A stretch of DNA of 64,000 bases, from NCBI GenBank assembly GCA_964019055.1, contig OZ025213.1, positions 3,186,722-3,250,721 of the forward strand. Reading direction: 5' to 3'. This document shows, one piece after another, positions 50,058 to 62,800 of the stretch; the first letter of the stretch is position 1, and each line of letters opens with the position of its first letter. The notes beneath the pieces were generated by a model. The model saw nothing but the letters and a program-made list of their open reading frames with translations. It had not been told where the DNA came from and ran no database searches. The translations under genes and the position numbers were made by a program. This stretch comes from Anthopleura xanthogrammica. Lineage: Eukaryota; Cnidaria; Anthozoa; Actiniaria; Actiniidae.

Positions 50058-52315
50058 CCGTACCAATTCCATTGACTTTTAGTTTGCAAGCCAATATTAA
50101 TTTTATTGCAGTGGGTTTCACATAACTTTTGACTGTAGATTCTGAAGTTCATTCCGAAGTTCTGAAGTTGAAGTCATACTTTGGAAGTTCACAATGAACT
50201 TTGTTGGCGGACTTCGAACAAATTTGAGAATGAATGTTGATACTGATAAGTAATATGTATGTATGATATTTCAAAGAAATGGATGGGAGGGCAATCAAAT
50301 AATATGGAAACACCATATTATTATGATTATCAATTTTAGGAATTTTAAGAGTATTTCAATAATACTAATAATTTGCTATAAAAGAGTATTTGCAGTTTTA
50401 TCATGATGAGATATTGATCACCCTTGATATCTCAGTAAAAAGGCATTGGGAAACAAAGTTTTCATGGGCACATGATCATATGAGCTAAGTTTTCAATAAT
50501 TTTATGCTTTGATCTGCTTGTGTTAATGAGTGTAAAAATTGAGTTAAAACAAATTTACATCAGATTTTTTGCTTAATGTTTCCATACAGTTGAGTTCATT
50601 AGTCAAACACAAAGCATTCAGTCAAAACTCAAGCAGGTAGAATTCTTAACTAACCTCTGAACTAGTAACCTGTCTCAATTGAATTTGTGTTTGACTGGTA
50701 AACCGATGTATGGTAAGTGGCAAATACCTTAGCAGTTGCAAACCTATAGTCTAGCTGTTGCAAGAATGCGACATCTATATTTATTAAGACAACAAAAGGA
50801 AACCAAATTTTATTTATTGTTTTATCAAATTATATGGATAACTAATATAAACTTAATGCACACGAACAAACTACTAAGAATTATGTTGAAAATTATGCTG
50901 GCAGAAAATAAATGAATGATTTTTTTAAGCAGGGGGAGGTTAGTCTGCACAAAGACATTTCTTATCCCCCTCCCTCCTGCAGCAAGAGTGGATCTAGGGT
51001 AGGGGTCTGGACCTCCGCCTTTACAACCCTTTTTTTTTCTTTTTTTTTTTACATAAAATATTTTGGAAGTAAAATATTTTACAGAGAATCTTAACACTAT
51101 AATATCCCAGGAGAAGATCTAGGGCGAGGGTTGGGGCAGTCTAGACCCCCTACTTTCAATCATTTTATTGCTTAGTATAAATTTGGACCCCCCTCTCTAA
51201 AATAATTTATTGTTTTTGGCTTGGTATATGCTTCCTCCCTCCCCCTCTTAAACGTTCCTTGATCCGCCCTTGTGCAGGCTAGCTAGGGGAAGTTCATTTT
51301 AATAACAAATTATCGTAGCTAATGCAGAATTATACTGATTCTAGGGCTTGGCAGTAAGCCTTGCATATTAGGCAATTTTACAAGATTTTACAAGCTTTTA
51401 TAAGCACTCAAACAACACAAGCAAACAGCTTGATCACATCCTACATGTCACATAAAAATGCCAAAATTGTGATAGAAGTAGCCAATGAGAATGCAGTATT
51501 TGTAATAGTTCATTTGTTATGAAACATTAAAAAATCAATTTAAATCTACTGTGTGTCTGTCAAATTCTAATTCGTCCGACTAGTTTATTTGGCACTGTGC
51601 CTCGTGCTATTGACTCATAGCTCATAGCCCATTTTAATAGGTGGCTACAGGTCAAATTGTTAATTGAATTTCATGCAGTTTTCACAGGTTGAGTGATTGA
51701 GTGGATCACTTCAGTAAGCTGCTGCATGAATGAGGCTTCTACTTTTGGTCAGGTCAGGAAAATGATCCACCATCACTGAAATTTAACGTAACAATAAGTG
51801 TATTAAACTAATAAATTATTGTTTACTGTGAGTAAAGTAAGCTACTAATTTCCTTGTGTACTGACCCTCCCACAGGGATGGAAGAGCACATTTTAAATTT
51901 GGGAGGGGGGCTAGCTGGGTTAGTATGCAAATTAAAGGGGAAAAATGGGGGGGGGGGGGGGGCTAAAGCACCCTGATCCCCACCTGCTCTGCCGTCCCTG
52001 TCCCAGGTCGTGAGGAACCAAATGATGCAATTTTTTTCAATCAACTTTGATATTACAACATTCAGTATGAGTTGTGAAACTTTGAAAACCAATTTGAAAA
52101 TTTCCGCATGTGTCTACGCCTGTCTGCCTTTCATTCTCGTCCACTGCCTGCGTTTCTCCGGGGACGAGAATGTCTGCCTTTGGGAATAAACGTTTACTTT
52201 TCGACGGAATAAGACATCTAAAAACGCGATTATTTCTTCCTTTCCTTCTTTGCTCACCTGAGCAATCATGGCTAAAATGGTTCAAGCTAACAACCAAATC
52301 CCCAAAAATTTGTAT
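50058..52315. other. Gene-poor stretch between STK16 and gene F
   Basis: 2.26 kb without a convincing exon. Holds the STK16 3' region (AATAAA at 50907-50912), a G/C-run region with GGATCTAGG ... GATCCGCCC borders at about 50985-51275, and a GGGATGGAAGAGCA-ended element at 51872-52001. The remainder is AT-rich and unremarkable. Confidence 0.6.
51872..52001. mobile_element. Element with ACAGGGATGGAAGAGCA termini, copy 1
   Basis: ACAGGGATGGAAGAGCA at the left, TGCTCTGCCGTCCCTGT at the right, with long G runs inside. A second copy with the same ends is at 57560-57742. Confidence 0.6.
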
Positions 52316-54137
52316 TTAAGAAATCAATCGGGATAAATCGCTAGTGGCTGAATTACCTCGATTCCTGAGCACAGCCATCCTGGAAATCTCTGCCTGATAA
52401 GTAGATACAGGTGTGCTAGGATTCTCATACGATTCAGGTTTGGTATTACTGGATGTGTGGTATTTTGTAGTAGGGCCTAGTGGGAGTGCACGGGATTTGT
52501 TTGGATTTTGATTATGTATCTTTGGTAGTGTTGGCGTGTTGTCAACATATCTGTCCATCGGTAGCCACACCATATATGTACTGAGCTGTAAAGACGTAAA
52601 GTATATTCATGTTAATCTTGGGACTTCTGCTCGCGCGATTAAGGGGAGGGGAGGAGGAGGAGGAGGAACGAACAAGAGAAACATTAGGCAATGTGCATCG
52701 AAGCTCACAAAGAACTCTGGGAAAGTGAGTCCTGCAAAAATGGAACAGGGAAATCAAATAAGAAAAACATTACTCTGTTATTTTCGTTTATGGAAATACT
52801 TTTATTTCCATCAAAAATGTTGATGGAAAAACTGTTAGATGAATTTTCAAAGGAGCCAAAAAAAAGCGTAAGGACTCGGTAGATACTCGAGAGAGGACTG
52901 GAATCTAATCCTAAACCTTACCCTAAACTGACCTAACAAACCCTAGAATCGATTCCAGTTATTTCTCGATGAAGGGCAGTTTGGGCTTTGGAAACAAGTA
53001 CTCACTTTCGAGCTCATGCACATTGGCTATTAGAATCTCGCGCGCATTCAGTTTTTTCTTGCCCTTCAGTATAACTTACTCTATCCCCTGTCTGGAAAGG
53101 GAAGTGAATCCTAAATGGATGAGGGTTATTCCTGCTAACATGCACAAGCGCTTCTCTCCTTCTATCTCTCAGTCCTCCATTCTCTGCCTGGTAGTTTGAT
53201 CCGTGCGGGTTGTTGTACCTGTGGTGTTCTTCAGCTTCTGAGTTGGCGCTGGAACTGCAGAGAAAAATGCGGTGAGTTTCAGGAGCCTTCAACCAAAGAT
53301 ATCCTCAGGGTATTTGGGATCCTTTTCCCCCTGGGGACATCAGTCCAGAAGTCGGGATCTGTCACTAAGGACCTCAGACCTTCATTGACTGGAACCAAGT
53401 GCTTTTAGTCTTAGATTTGGACTCGACTTTTCATGTCAGTTCTAGGAAAATTGGCAAGCCAAAAATGTCGTTACAGACAGTCTACTGAATATATACCAAA
53501 ATGACTGGAGCAGTGGTGTTTTGAAATTTATGGCAAAAGTAAAGAAAACTATTAAAGTAGTCTATGCAATGTTTATAAAACGAGCTTCAGTGTTTTAAAT
53601 TTATGAAAAAGATAAAATGACAACAGGTAGTAAATATGTTGGTCAGTTAGCCAGATCAGTTGTTGGCTTCTCCTAAGGCTGTTCCCTCGTTAGTTTTAAA
53701 TTTACTGTGACGAGCTAGAGGGTGAGGCTGTATGTATGTCTTGCAAGGGTCTTCACTACTGGTTGCCACGCAATCAATTCACACCTGCATGCCACACAAC
53801 TAGCTAAACATAACTAATTCTAATATTTCAGTCCACCAACCTTCTGTTTTTTCTTTGCGAGTTTTTGAAGTATTCCTTGAGATTCGGTGGCAAGTTTAGG
53901 GGTACAGATCGAGTTCTAGATCTTGCCTCGCGCACTGTGAAGTAACAACAAATGTTGTGAGTTCAAGTTAAAACCTATTCACAAAATGCAACTGCGAAAT
54001 CATTCTTTAGTAAAAGTTCCTCTTGTAGTAAAACAGCTTTGGAAAATTGTTTCTTTTTTCTGCCAAGAAATGAAAACATAAAGAAGCTTTTAAAACTTAC
54101 TTGTTGTCGTCCAATCTTTGTGTTTCCCAAAACTCAT
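52316..54137 (-). CDS. Gene F: NNPHP/VW-family protein 3, 191 aa
   Basis: Four exons on the minus strand, 5' to 3': 54101-54137, 53841-53934, 53080-53254, 52316-52585 (576 nt, phases close; intron phases 1,2,0). Features: a basic N-terminal third, SNYQAENG, SRNNPHP (84-90), T-Y-M-V-W at 105-109, and STYQAEI near the C-terminus. NNPHP to W is 23 residues and again split by a phase-0 intron. Exon 1 is 37 nt in phase 1, as in gene E. This conserved structure argues for common descent with genes D and E, although overall sequence similarity is low. The start ATG gives MSFGKHKDW. No known domain is recognised. It is transcribed towards STK16 and lies downstream of UBE3A on the same strand. Confidence 0.7.
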
Positions 54138-56802
54138 GTTCATCTGTGGACGCTAACGAGTCGTGGTTAGATACTGCCTTCTTTAACTTGATCCCAACTT
54201 TTTTCAAGCTGCTCTTTTAAGAATATTTGGCGATACGTCTGTACATTTTTCCAGGCGCACGTCAAAGTTTATTTGTTTGTTAAAAAGGATTGTAGGAAGT
54301 TATGTTGACTGAATTGGTGTAAAAGATGTGGCATTGGCTACGAGTTAGCACGATAGTATTGTGCAAGCTGATGACATGGCTGGGCCGGATTGTTTGTTGG
54401 ATCTTCAAAGTTAAGCCCAGTTATTGTCCATCCATTGAAAAGCAAACAAAACATTGATCAAATTTGTTCCGTTTAGAAGGATTTGTCGTTAACAGCTCGT
54501 CTAGAGACACCTATTGAGATGTAATTCCTCGTGCTCTGATTGGATGATATTTATCCCATTAAAGTTTGGGTGCTTAGCAAGTGTTTAGATGAGCAAAGAA
54601 CAGTCTTATGTGAGGTCATTGATGCGGACTGTAATAATAAAGGCAAATATAACTAAAAGTGTTAATAGCCCCAGGAAAAAGCACAACAAATATTGGCACA
54701 AGCCATGCAAAACTAGCAACAAAATTCGAGATTTAATGCACGTTTTCTTTTCTAAAAATTAAACATGCGACTAATTGGGCCTGGAATTTTATTCTGCAAA
54801 TCGTAAAATTAAATTTATCCCTCATTTTTACCATACATGCTCTGACAACATAAGCAGAGCTAAGGGGGAAAAATTGCAGGCTACTGGTAATTTGTTCATT
54901 TCTGGCTCCAATCCTAAATTATCCGGCACACAGAAAGTGCAGTGTGTGAAAAAATGAAAAACCATACGATGACAAACAACCTCGTATTCAGAAACATTCC
55001 TTTTAGCCACCATACTTGTTCTGTTCACGATCTCCCCTCCCCTTTCTAGAGTACTTCAAGAATACGAGAATTAGCATAGAACGTAAAATTTAAAGATTTT
55101 CGGGGGAATATACCCTAGGCTTCTTCGATCCCCTATTTGCACGGTCTTCGATTTGCAAACCCTTGTGATTTTAAAATAAGCCCGGACCAAACTTGAAAGT
55201 CTCGGCATGGATCTGTTGTCCCATCCCATTGAATGTTTGAGAAGTGAGAAAACAAGACTATGTATGGCTCATCTATCGTTTAAAATCAAAATAGCGAGAA
55301 ACAAGGCTGTAAGCCAAGAGACACTAGCCTCTCTGTGTTAGAATCACGATTTGTGTCGTCTACTTTGGAAAGTGGAGAAAGTGGCTCTCAGAGATGAAGA
55401 GAATTGAGGCTTGAGTCCCAATCAACCATAAAGGCCAAGAATGATTCACAAATAATCAAACAACTCGGGATTTTTTATTGCTTGTTTAGCTAAAACTTGA
55501 AAGCAAGGTTAGTAAACACTATTCTATATTTTTCGTTGCTTTTTTTAGAAGTTATCAAGATGCAGATTTCCTTTCTTTCCAATGTCATTTTAAAACATCT
55601 GACATACCTTGAGAAAAAACAATGAAGTTGTCGAGGCTATGCTAAAAATATGACTGGGTAGTCACGAAAACGAACTGTACTGGTTACCGCAAAGTCCACA
55701 ACATCGCAAGGGTCATCACCTGGTGGTGGAAATAAAATCGTGTATACCTTCTATCTCCAACACTGATCTCCAAGACTGATCGAGCTGAACCACTCGGCTC
55801 CAGAATCTTTCAAAAAAAAAAATGGCCAACGAAAGCCAAGATACTAGAATTTTGGACATGAATTTTGGACTGGAAAATAGTGGATGAAAAGGAAATCTAC
55901 AACTAAGTTACTATTCTATTAGTAAATTCAAAAAAAATACCTAAAAACCAAGTTGACACTGAAACTAATTTGGAAACATATTTGCACCCATTTTGACCGT
56001 TGCGTGACTGAGTGACCAGCACAGCACAAGAAGTTTGGGTTTTTGGCTTCCATTGATCAAAAAATAAACTAACTTAGACTATCGGAAGTTTGATCGACGG
56101 AAACCAAAAACCCAGACGTCTTGAATTATAGCTAGTTGTCTGAGTCACGTAATTATAAAAATGAGTTTAAGGGTCTAGCTGGTAACCTTGGCAACCATAA
56201 ACCATGCAAAAGGAATCCCTCGCAGTAAATTGTCAATTTAAAAAATATTTTTTAGTTACAGAAAAACAAATAAATGCCTTCAACCCTAGAGGCTGTAATG
56301 TGGTTTGAAATATATGTTGTTTAACATAGTAAACTTTTGTAGGTAAAATATCATCCGTAGATAATTCAAACTACAAACAACAAATTGTACAATGTTCGTA
56401 ACCACCACAGGGAGCCCAAGCTTACCTCGACAAACTACAGCCATTTTTCGAAGCACAGAATGAGTTTAGTTTCGCTTTACTCTTACAGAACCAAAGCGAC
56501 TCTAAAATTGTTTCTGTAATAGACTCTTGAAACATTGCAGTGTTTTTGACGTTAAGACTAGATTGGGCAGAAGTTGGGCTAAAACCTCTTTGTAGTTTAT
56601 AAGCTTATAGTCCGTTTAGGAGCATTGTATATTCTTTTTTTTGTGTGTGTCGCGCAATTCGACCATTGCCACTTTCTTTTTTGACGACAACCAAATAAAA
56701 TTGTTAAATTACTGAAACAAAAAGAAATAGAATATCGAATCCTGGAGGTCTTATTCCTTCCTCCCTGGGTAAAACTGGATCCTTCTTATGACGAAAATCG
56801 TT
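54138..56802. other. Gene-free stretch between gene F and UBE3A
   Basis: 2.66 kb. By position it contains the gene F promoter (right after 54137) and the UBE3A 3' untranslated region (left of 56803). A hairpin element lies at 56003-56149. No exon-like frame with splice sites was found. Confidence 0.55.
56003..56149. mobile_element. Hairpin element with CGTGACTGAG ends
   Basis: CGTGACTGAGTGACCAG at the left against GTTGTCTGAGTCACG at the right. The inner arms AAGTTTGGGTTTTTGGCTTC / GAAACCAAAAACCCAGACG pair well. Non-coding. Confidence 0.55.
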
Positions 56803-59800
56803 CTAGAGTAGCCCAAAACCTTTGGCGTTGCTTACAGCCTTGAGCAAGCGTTCTTCGAGCTTCTCCTTACTGCTATACTCTGGGAGCAGAAGAACGTTGA
56901 AGCACGTGTGAGCCGTTGGTAACCTGAAATAAATCAGAAGAAAAGGAACAGAGTTAGACAGTTTGCCTGGTGCCAGTAGGGACAACCAAAAAAACAAAGG
57001 AAAAAACAGGATCGAGATAGGGACAAGTCTTTTGCTTTCATTCCCCCAGGGAACACCCTTGGGGCCCCTGGAGGAAAACCAAAAACATAAGAGTTAACCC
57101 TATGGTCACCCTACTTTTATGTAACATGTAAATGAATGCCAAGTACTACTAGCAGTGTTCCATTATTGTTATTTTATACATAACAGTCGTTCAAACATCA
57201 TCTCACCTGGTAGAATCGGGTCCATTTTTAGCGATGATAAGCTTCAGTTTTGACAATCCTCCTACAGGAATCCTGTCACTACCTGTTGTGAACATCAGGA
57301 GCTGTCGCTTCTGTTCCATTGTAAAACTGTGCACTACTTCCCAGAACCACCTAAATGGGAAAATAGATTATAGAAAAAGTTGCACAACTGAAGAAACCAA
57401 ACCACAACAACTTTGGAAAGATTGTATAATCCCTTGATTTAACTTTCACCTCGGCCCAGTGCTGGAAAAACCTGAAGTAAAAAACCCTAGTGCAGGGACA
57501 GCTACTGATTTCATAATAGGATGGAAAGCATAAAAGACAGTGGATGATACATACTAGGATCAGGGACGACAGAGCCTATGAAAATGAGATATTATTTTGT
57601 TTTAGTTTCAGTTCCGCATCAAAAAAAGAAATTCCAGTTCCTCCAACTTTTTAAGACAATAATTCTAGTATCCCACCATCCCCCACCCCCCCCCCCCCCC
57701 CCCAACACACACACACTTTAAAACGTGCTCTGCTGTCCCTGAGGACACAGGGGGAAGGGAGGTTTAGGAGGAGTACACCTCACACTAATCTTCACCTTCT
57801 CACTGATATTGCTGTAAATAAAACTTACTTGATCAACGGCGAGTCTTTGGTCAATCCACCATCATATTCTGTAGAATTCTCAAGTGCATCAAAGTCAAAT
57901 TCCTGGTAGTTAACAAGAAACCTCCTTAGAGTCATAGTCACTAGAAATGAATGTTTATTGATGCACTACCAATTTTGTTTAGGGATGCAAGGGTGGCAGA
58001 GTGCATAGGTTGTCTGCTTGAGTTCAGGAACCACTCCCATGTGTCACAATGATAATGCTAATCTTCAATGCTGTTTCCCAACACTATGCACTGTTCTACA
58101 ACTATGCCAGGATTATGCAGAGTTGCATAGAGCAGATTTCATATGGGTGTGAAAAGTCACGGCACACAGCATGGTTAAGGCATGGCAATGACATGACACT
58201 GAATGATGAATGTTTTCATACACAACACAGCACTGACAAAGGTTTCCATGCCATACGAAATCTGCTCTATGTAGAATTGCATATGAAAAAATACTTACTT
58301 TGCTTCCACAAACCAAAAGCTCAACCTCATCAGGCCTGAAAAACGTCTTCATTGGAGAATCACCAACAACCAAGTCAAAACCAGATTTGAATTCATTAAA
58401 CTAGATTGAAAAGGAAGGCAAAAAGATAAAATAAGAACTTCTTGCTGTTGTAACACAACTAAATCAAATGATTTCAAGGACCATAGAAACTTAAGTAAAT
58501 CACTAAAATAAATAATTATCTTGCCTGTTTTTCCACTGACTTGTTCAAAATGAACTCTGCATACAAAGCTATGTATTCCTGTAAAACAAGAAATATAAAC
58601 AGCTGCTCATGTCTTTATCAGAAAACAACTTTGTATTCATACAACATCCATAAGCGAAGTTTTGTGTAGCATTCGTAAGCAGATAACATAAATATCTGCT
58701 AATAGCATAGTGAGTGAGTGAGTGACACCTTTGCATATATTCAGACCCCTCACAATAATTCGTTTCTATGCTTCATGTAAACGTGAGTTAAAAAGGAATC
58801 TGGGTTGCTTTCTATAGTTAACAAAACAATGATGTGAGATACTAAGCAAAAATTATAAACGGGCAGATACTTCACCCCTTGACAGACAACAGATTCCAAA
58901 TGTGTACAAGTTAAATTAAAGCAACATTGCAGTTACAAAATCAAAAATGGATACACTGAATTTATTCAAGAACTTTACCTTTTTGTTTTCATCGGTTACG
59001 GCAATATCCCCACCATTCTCTTTTAGGTCATGAGATAAATTTGAGCCAAAGACATCAGTGTAGCCAATTTGGAAAGTACACATGAAGTCCTCCTCAACAT
59101 TACTTTCATGTTCAAGCATTGTCTTTAAACTTTTATATAATACCTGTGTTCAAAAAGAAAACAAGATATCAACTTATTATGAATCACACTCTTGCTACAA
59201 CTTAGGGTTTCACTGTCCTTGTTTTTACAAGGGTAGTATTTACAGGTAATAGCCAGTGGCTAACAAACCTGTGGCCCTTGTTCCATGATTGAATTGGAAT
59301 TTAGAAGTTGATTTTTGCGGAGGGAGGAAAACTGGAGAACCCAGAGAAAAACCCTCAAAGCACAGGAGAGAACCAATCCCAGGGGTACTTCTGCATAACT
59401 TAACCCCCTCGGGTGTGAAATTCCATTAGAGATTATGTACTTACAGGATGGGAATCGTTGAGGTCATCAAAGATACCTGGCTTGCCAAACAGTTTTGTAT
59501 AAACTACCATAGGAAAGTGGATGTCCAGGATTATATTATTGTAAATGGCCAAACCAACTACCAAACCAATGAGACGGAACTGGGCATCACTCTCAAATGA
59601 GGTTGGATTAAACCAATACAACCTTGTGTCTGCATCATAAGTGAACATCCCTACAACCATCAATAATAAAGAAATTAGAAAGGAATGTGGGAATTAGCAA
59701 ATATTTCTCAGATGTTAAGTAAAATTCAAAATTACAATATCGGTATATACCAAATAAAATGTTCAAACTTTTATGGCACTTTCACACTATCACTGATGAT

Positions 59801-62800
59801 GAATTTATTGCAATAGGTATTGAATAGACCCCTTGCAACAAATCAGAATGCAGCTCAATTTGGAGGGCAAAACAAAAGAATCTTAATCTCCTGAGAATTG
59901 GAACCCATTGTTTTGCCCTCCAAATTGAGCTGCATTCTGGCATGCTGCAAGGGGTCTATTCCTATGCTTTTCCCAAATATCCCTCACGTTGAACACTTTG
60001 CCATATAGTAAAGTTCCCAATGTTTCCATGGCAACCACTAAATTCAGCCAATCCTGTGATTTAGCAATATGACAAAACTGTCAAAAGTCCAACTTATCAT
60101 GAATAGTTAGGATAAAAAAAGTATACTTTACCATAATCAGGATTGAAAATCTGTTCAACAACCAACTGGAAGAATTCCTTAGAGACCCCTCCCTCGTCAA
60201 TCCCCTGCTCTCCTTCAAACTCAACCACCAGTTGCTTCTTAAGATCATTAGGGTTGTCTTGGGCAACCATTTCTAGCTGAAATAGATATAACACGCAAAT
60301 GATAAAATGAAATTCTGAAAATGTCCAGATGCAAGGAGCAGTTCAGAAGATGTTTATAGCTTCCTAGAGGGAGCGAGGATGAGAATGGTCTGAAAAGGGT
60401 GTATTTTCCTAAGAAGTAAGAAACATTCAATTTCAAAAACAATTTTTAGAACCCTTCCAGGGGCATAGCCAGGGGGAGGGCCTAGAAAGAGGGCCTGCCC
60501 ATTTCCCCAATCATGCTTTTATTAACTAATTACAGTGCAACGCGCAAAAGTATGACCACATTTAATGTATTTCGCATACTTCTATGCACAGGCTATTGTA
60601 TGTTATGACACATTTGATGCGAAGCTGTCTGGTTTTACCAAATAAGGCATGTAAAGCTCATTTGGCAGCAAAAAGCCTGCACATAGAAGTATGTGAATAC
60701 CTTAAACATTGTCATACTTTTGCGCGTTGCGCTGTAATTGGTTAATAAGAGCATCATTTCCACCCATCATCCATCATTTGAATCCATCATTTGTACTCAG
60801 CGGCTGTAAACCATTGTCATGCTGTAGAAACCTAAACATGTTTACTTTACATAATAGGTTCACAGGAATTACCCATGTTCTGAAAACAGGTTTTGCCCCC
60901 CCCCCCCCACTCCCAATGCAAAATTCTTGCTATGCCCCTGCCTTCATTTGTATGAAGTCTTTGGTTAGCTTGGTAAACAAACCTGGTTGTGGAAATGGCT
61001 AAAAGGAGCCCTTCTTTATCACACTGCTTGGGAGGTATGCTAGTAATCTGGGACCGTGCTTATCACTTAAATCAATCCATCTGGTTTGAATGGTAGTCAG
61101 TTTGTCTAATCTCAATTATAATCAGACAAACTTCCGACAAATGGTATACATTTCTACCAGAAGAACCGAAAAGAGCAGGAAAAGTGGATTACCTCAATCG
61201 AATAACTGCGTTTACCAGAACTTTCCAACTGGAATGACACACACCAACCAAAATTTCTGTTTTTTTCTGGTTAAATAGTTAGCACTCTGGACAAAGTATG
61301 GTGACAATGTATCCACTTACCCTGACAAGCGCATCTTCAATCAGACTATCTCTTCTAACTTTAAGACGAAGATAAGGTGTGTGCTGATGTCCATGAACAA
61401 GGCTGTACAACATAGTCAACCTCCTCTCGCTATACATCCGTACACGGTTATCATAAAACAGTCCCAATCCTTTCGTTGCTGTGCTAAGTATAAAATTGTG
61501 GCTTAGAAATGAAAATTTAGGTTGGTCACTCTTAAAGTAGGTGTAGTCCCTGTCCACTTCTATGTGTTCGTTTAGTGGTTCATTAACAAATTCATCGTAT
61601 TTTAAGAACGGTTGACGACAATCTAGTGAACGTAACTGAAGCACTCTGGATAGTTCGTCTCTATAGAATGTGATAGTTGCCGTTATAGGTTGGGGATTAT
61701 TTGATCCCGGCAAGATGACTTGATTAGGGTTTCTCCGGTCTCCTTCGATTATACTCAATAGGTAAAATAACTTCATAACCTTGGTACTATTAACTATTGC
61801 TTCATCTTCATGGACAGGAATGTGATTGACAGCTGAAGGCCCTGTTAGGACTTGATAAGTGATTAATTGTTGCAAAGTTTCCACCATGCGTCGAATGTCA
61901 TTCACTTCGTAAGTACACCATATCCGGACAAGCTGAGCTTGGAGCTTTGCAGGTAGGAGAGTCAGAGATTTCAAAAAGCTAGGCAGAGCTCGATCAAGGT
62001 ACTCTGGGCTTTGTAGCATTGTATTTTCCATGATGACTATAATCTGATTCAAGTAGTTGGGATCTTCTTGTGCATTTCTGTGAAAGCTTAATTGAAGTTC
62101 AATGTCTGATGACAATGTTACCAGTGAGTTCAGAAGTGCATTTTCAACTGAGGAGTCACCGATTGCAAACAGTTCTTTGTAGATCCTTCTAACTGCATCC
62201 ACATCAACAAAGAGGGTTGCAGCTTTTAACTCTTTTGGCTTCTCGAGAAGGAAACTTTTGTTCAATGACTTGGAATCAGAAAACACTTTGCCAATACTGT
62301 GAACAAGTTCTTTGTAATTGTTTATCTTCTTACAGGATTCTATCTTTGAGAGAAGTAATGACTCTGTCAAATATGGTACCTCTGGCTCTAAAATGAACAA
62401 CCAATAAATGATTATATTAGTTATAATATTGCCAAAAGTCATTTAATCCCTTCCAGACTTGCACAAAATATTCTCTAATACTTGAGTATTTGATATACAT
62501 GTACTGTACTTTGCCTAATGGTCAGGGTGATGGCTGGATGGCACACTGGCATAATTTGTGTTACTACATGTAGGTATGACACTCAAATCGTCCCTCATGA
62601 TCCAGACATACAAAAGGTGTTGATAAAAACATGACAAATTGTTGGGATTACAGCACTTTTTATATACGTGACCTACCTAATTCAAAAAAAAAATTTTCTG
62701 TCAATCAAATTTATAATGGGCTGATTTGATTTCAATCAAGAAGCAATAAAAAAAAACCATGTGAAAATGGCTGTCCAGTCACATTAATTTCCTTATTGCT

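Noticed and set aside
53709..53800. Possible extra exon of gene F
   Set aside because: The frame and phase already close directly between 53841 and 53254; nothing in this stretch gives a consistent phase.
54775..55028. Short overlapping frames between gene F and UBE3A
   Set aside because: Opposite-strand chance frames without splice sites or protein-like composition.
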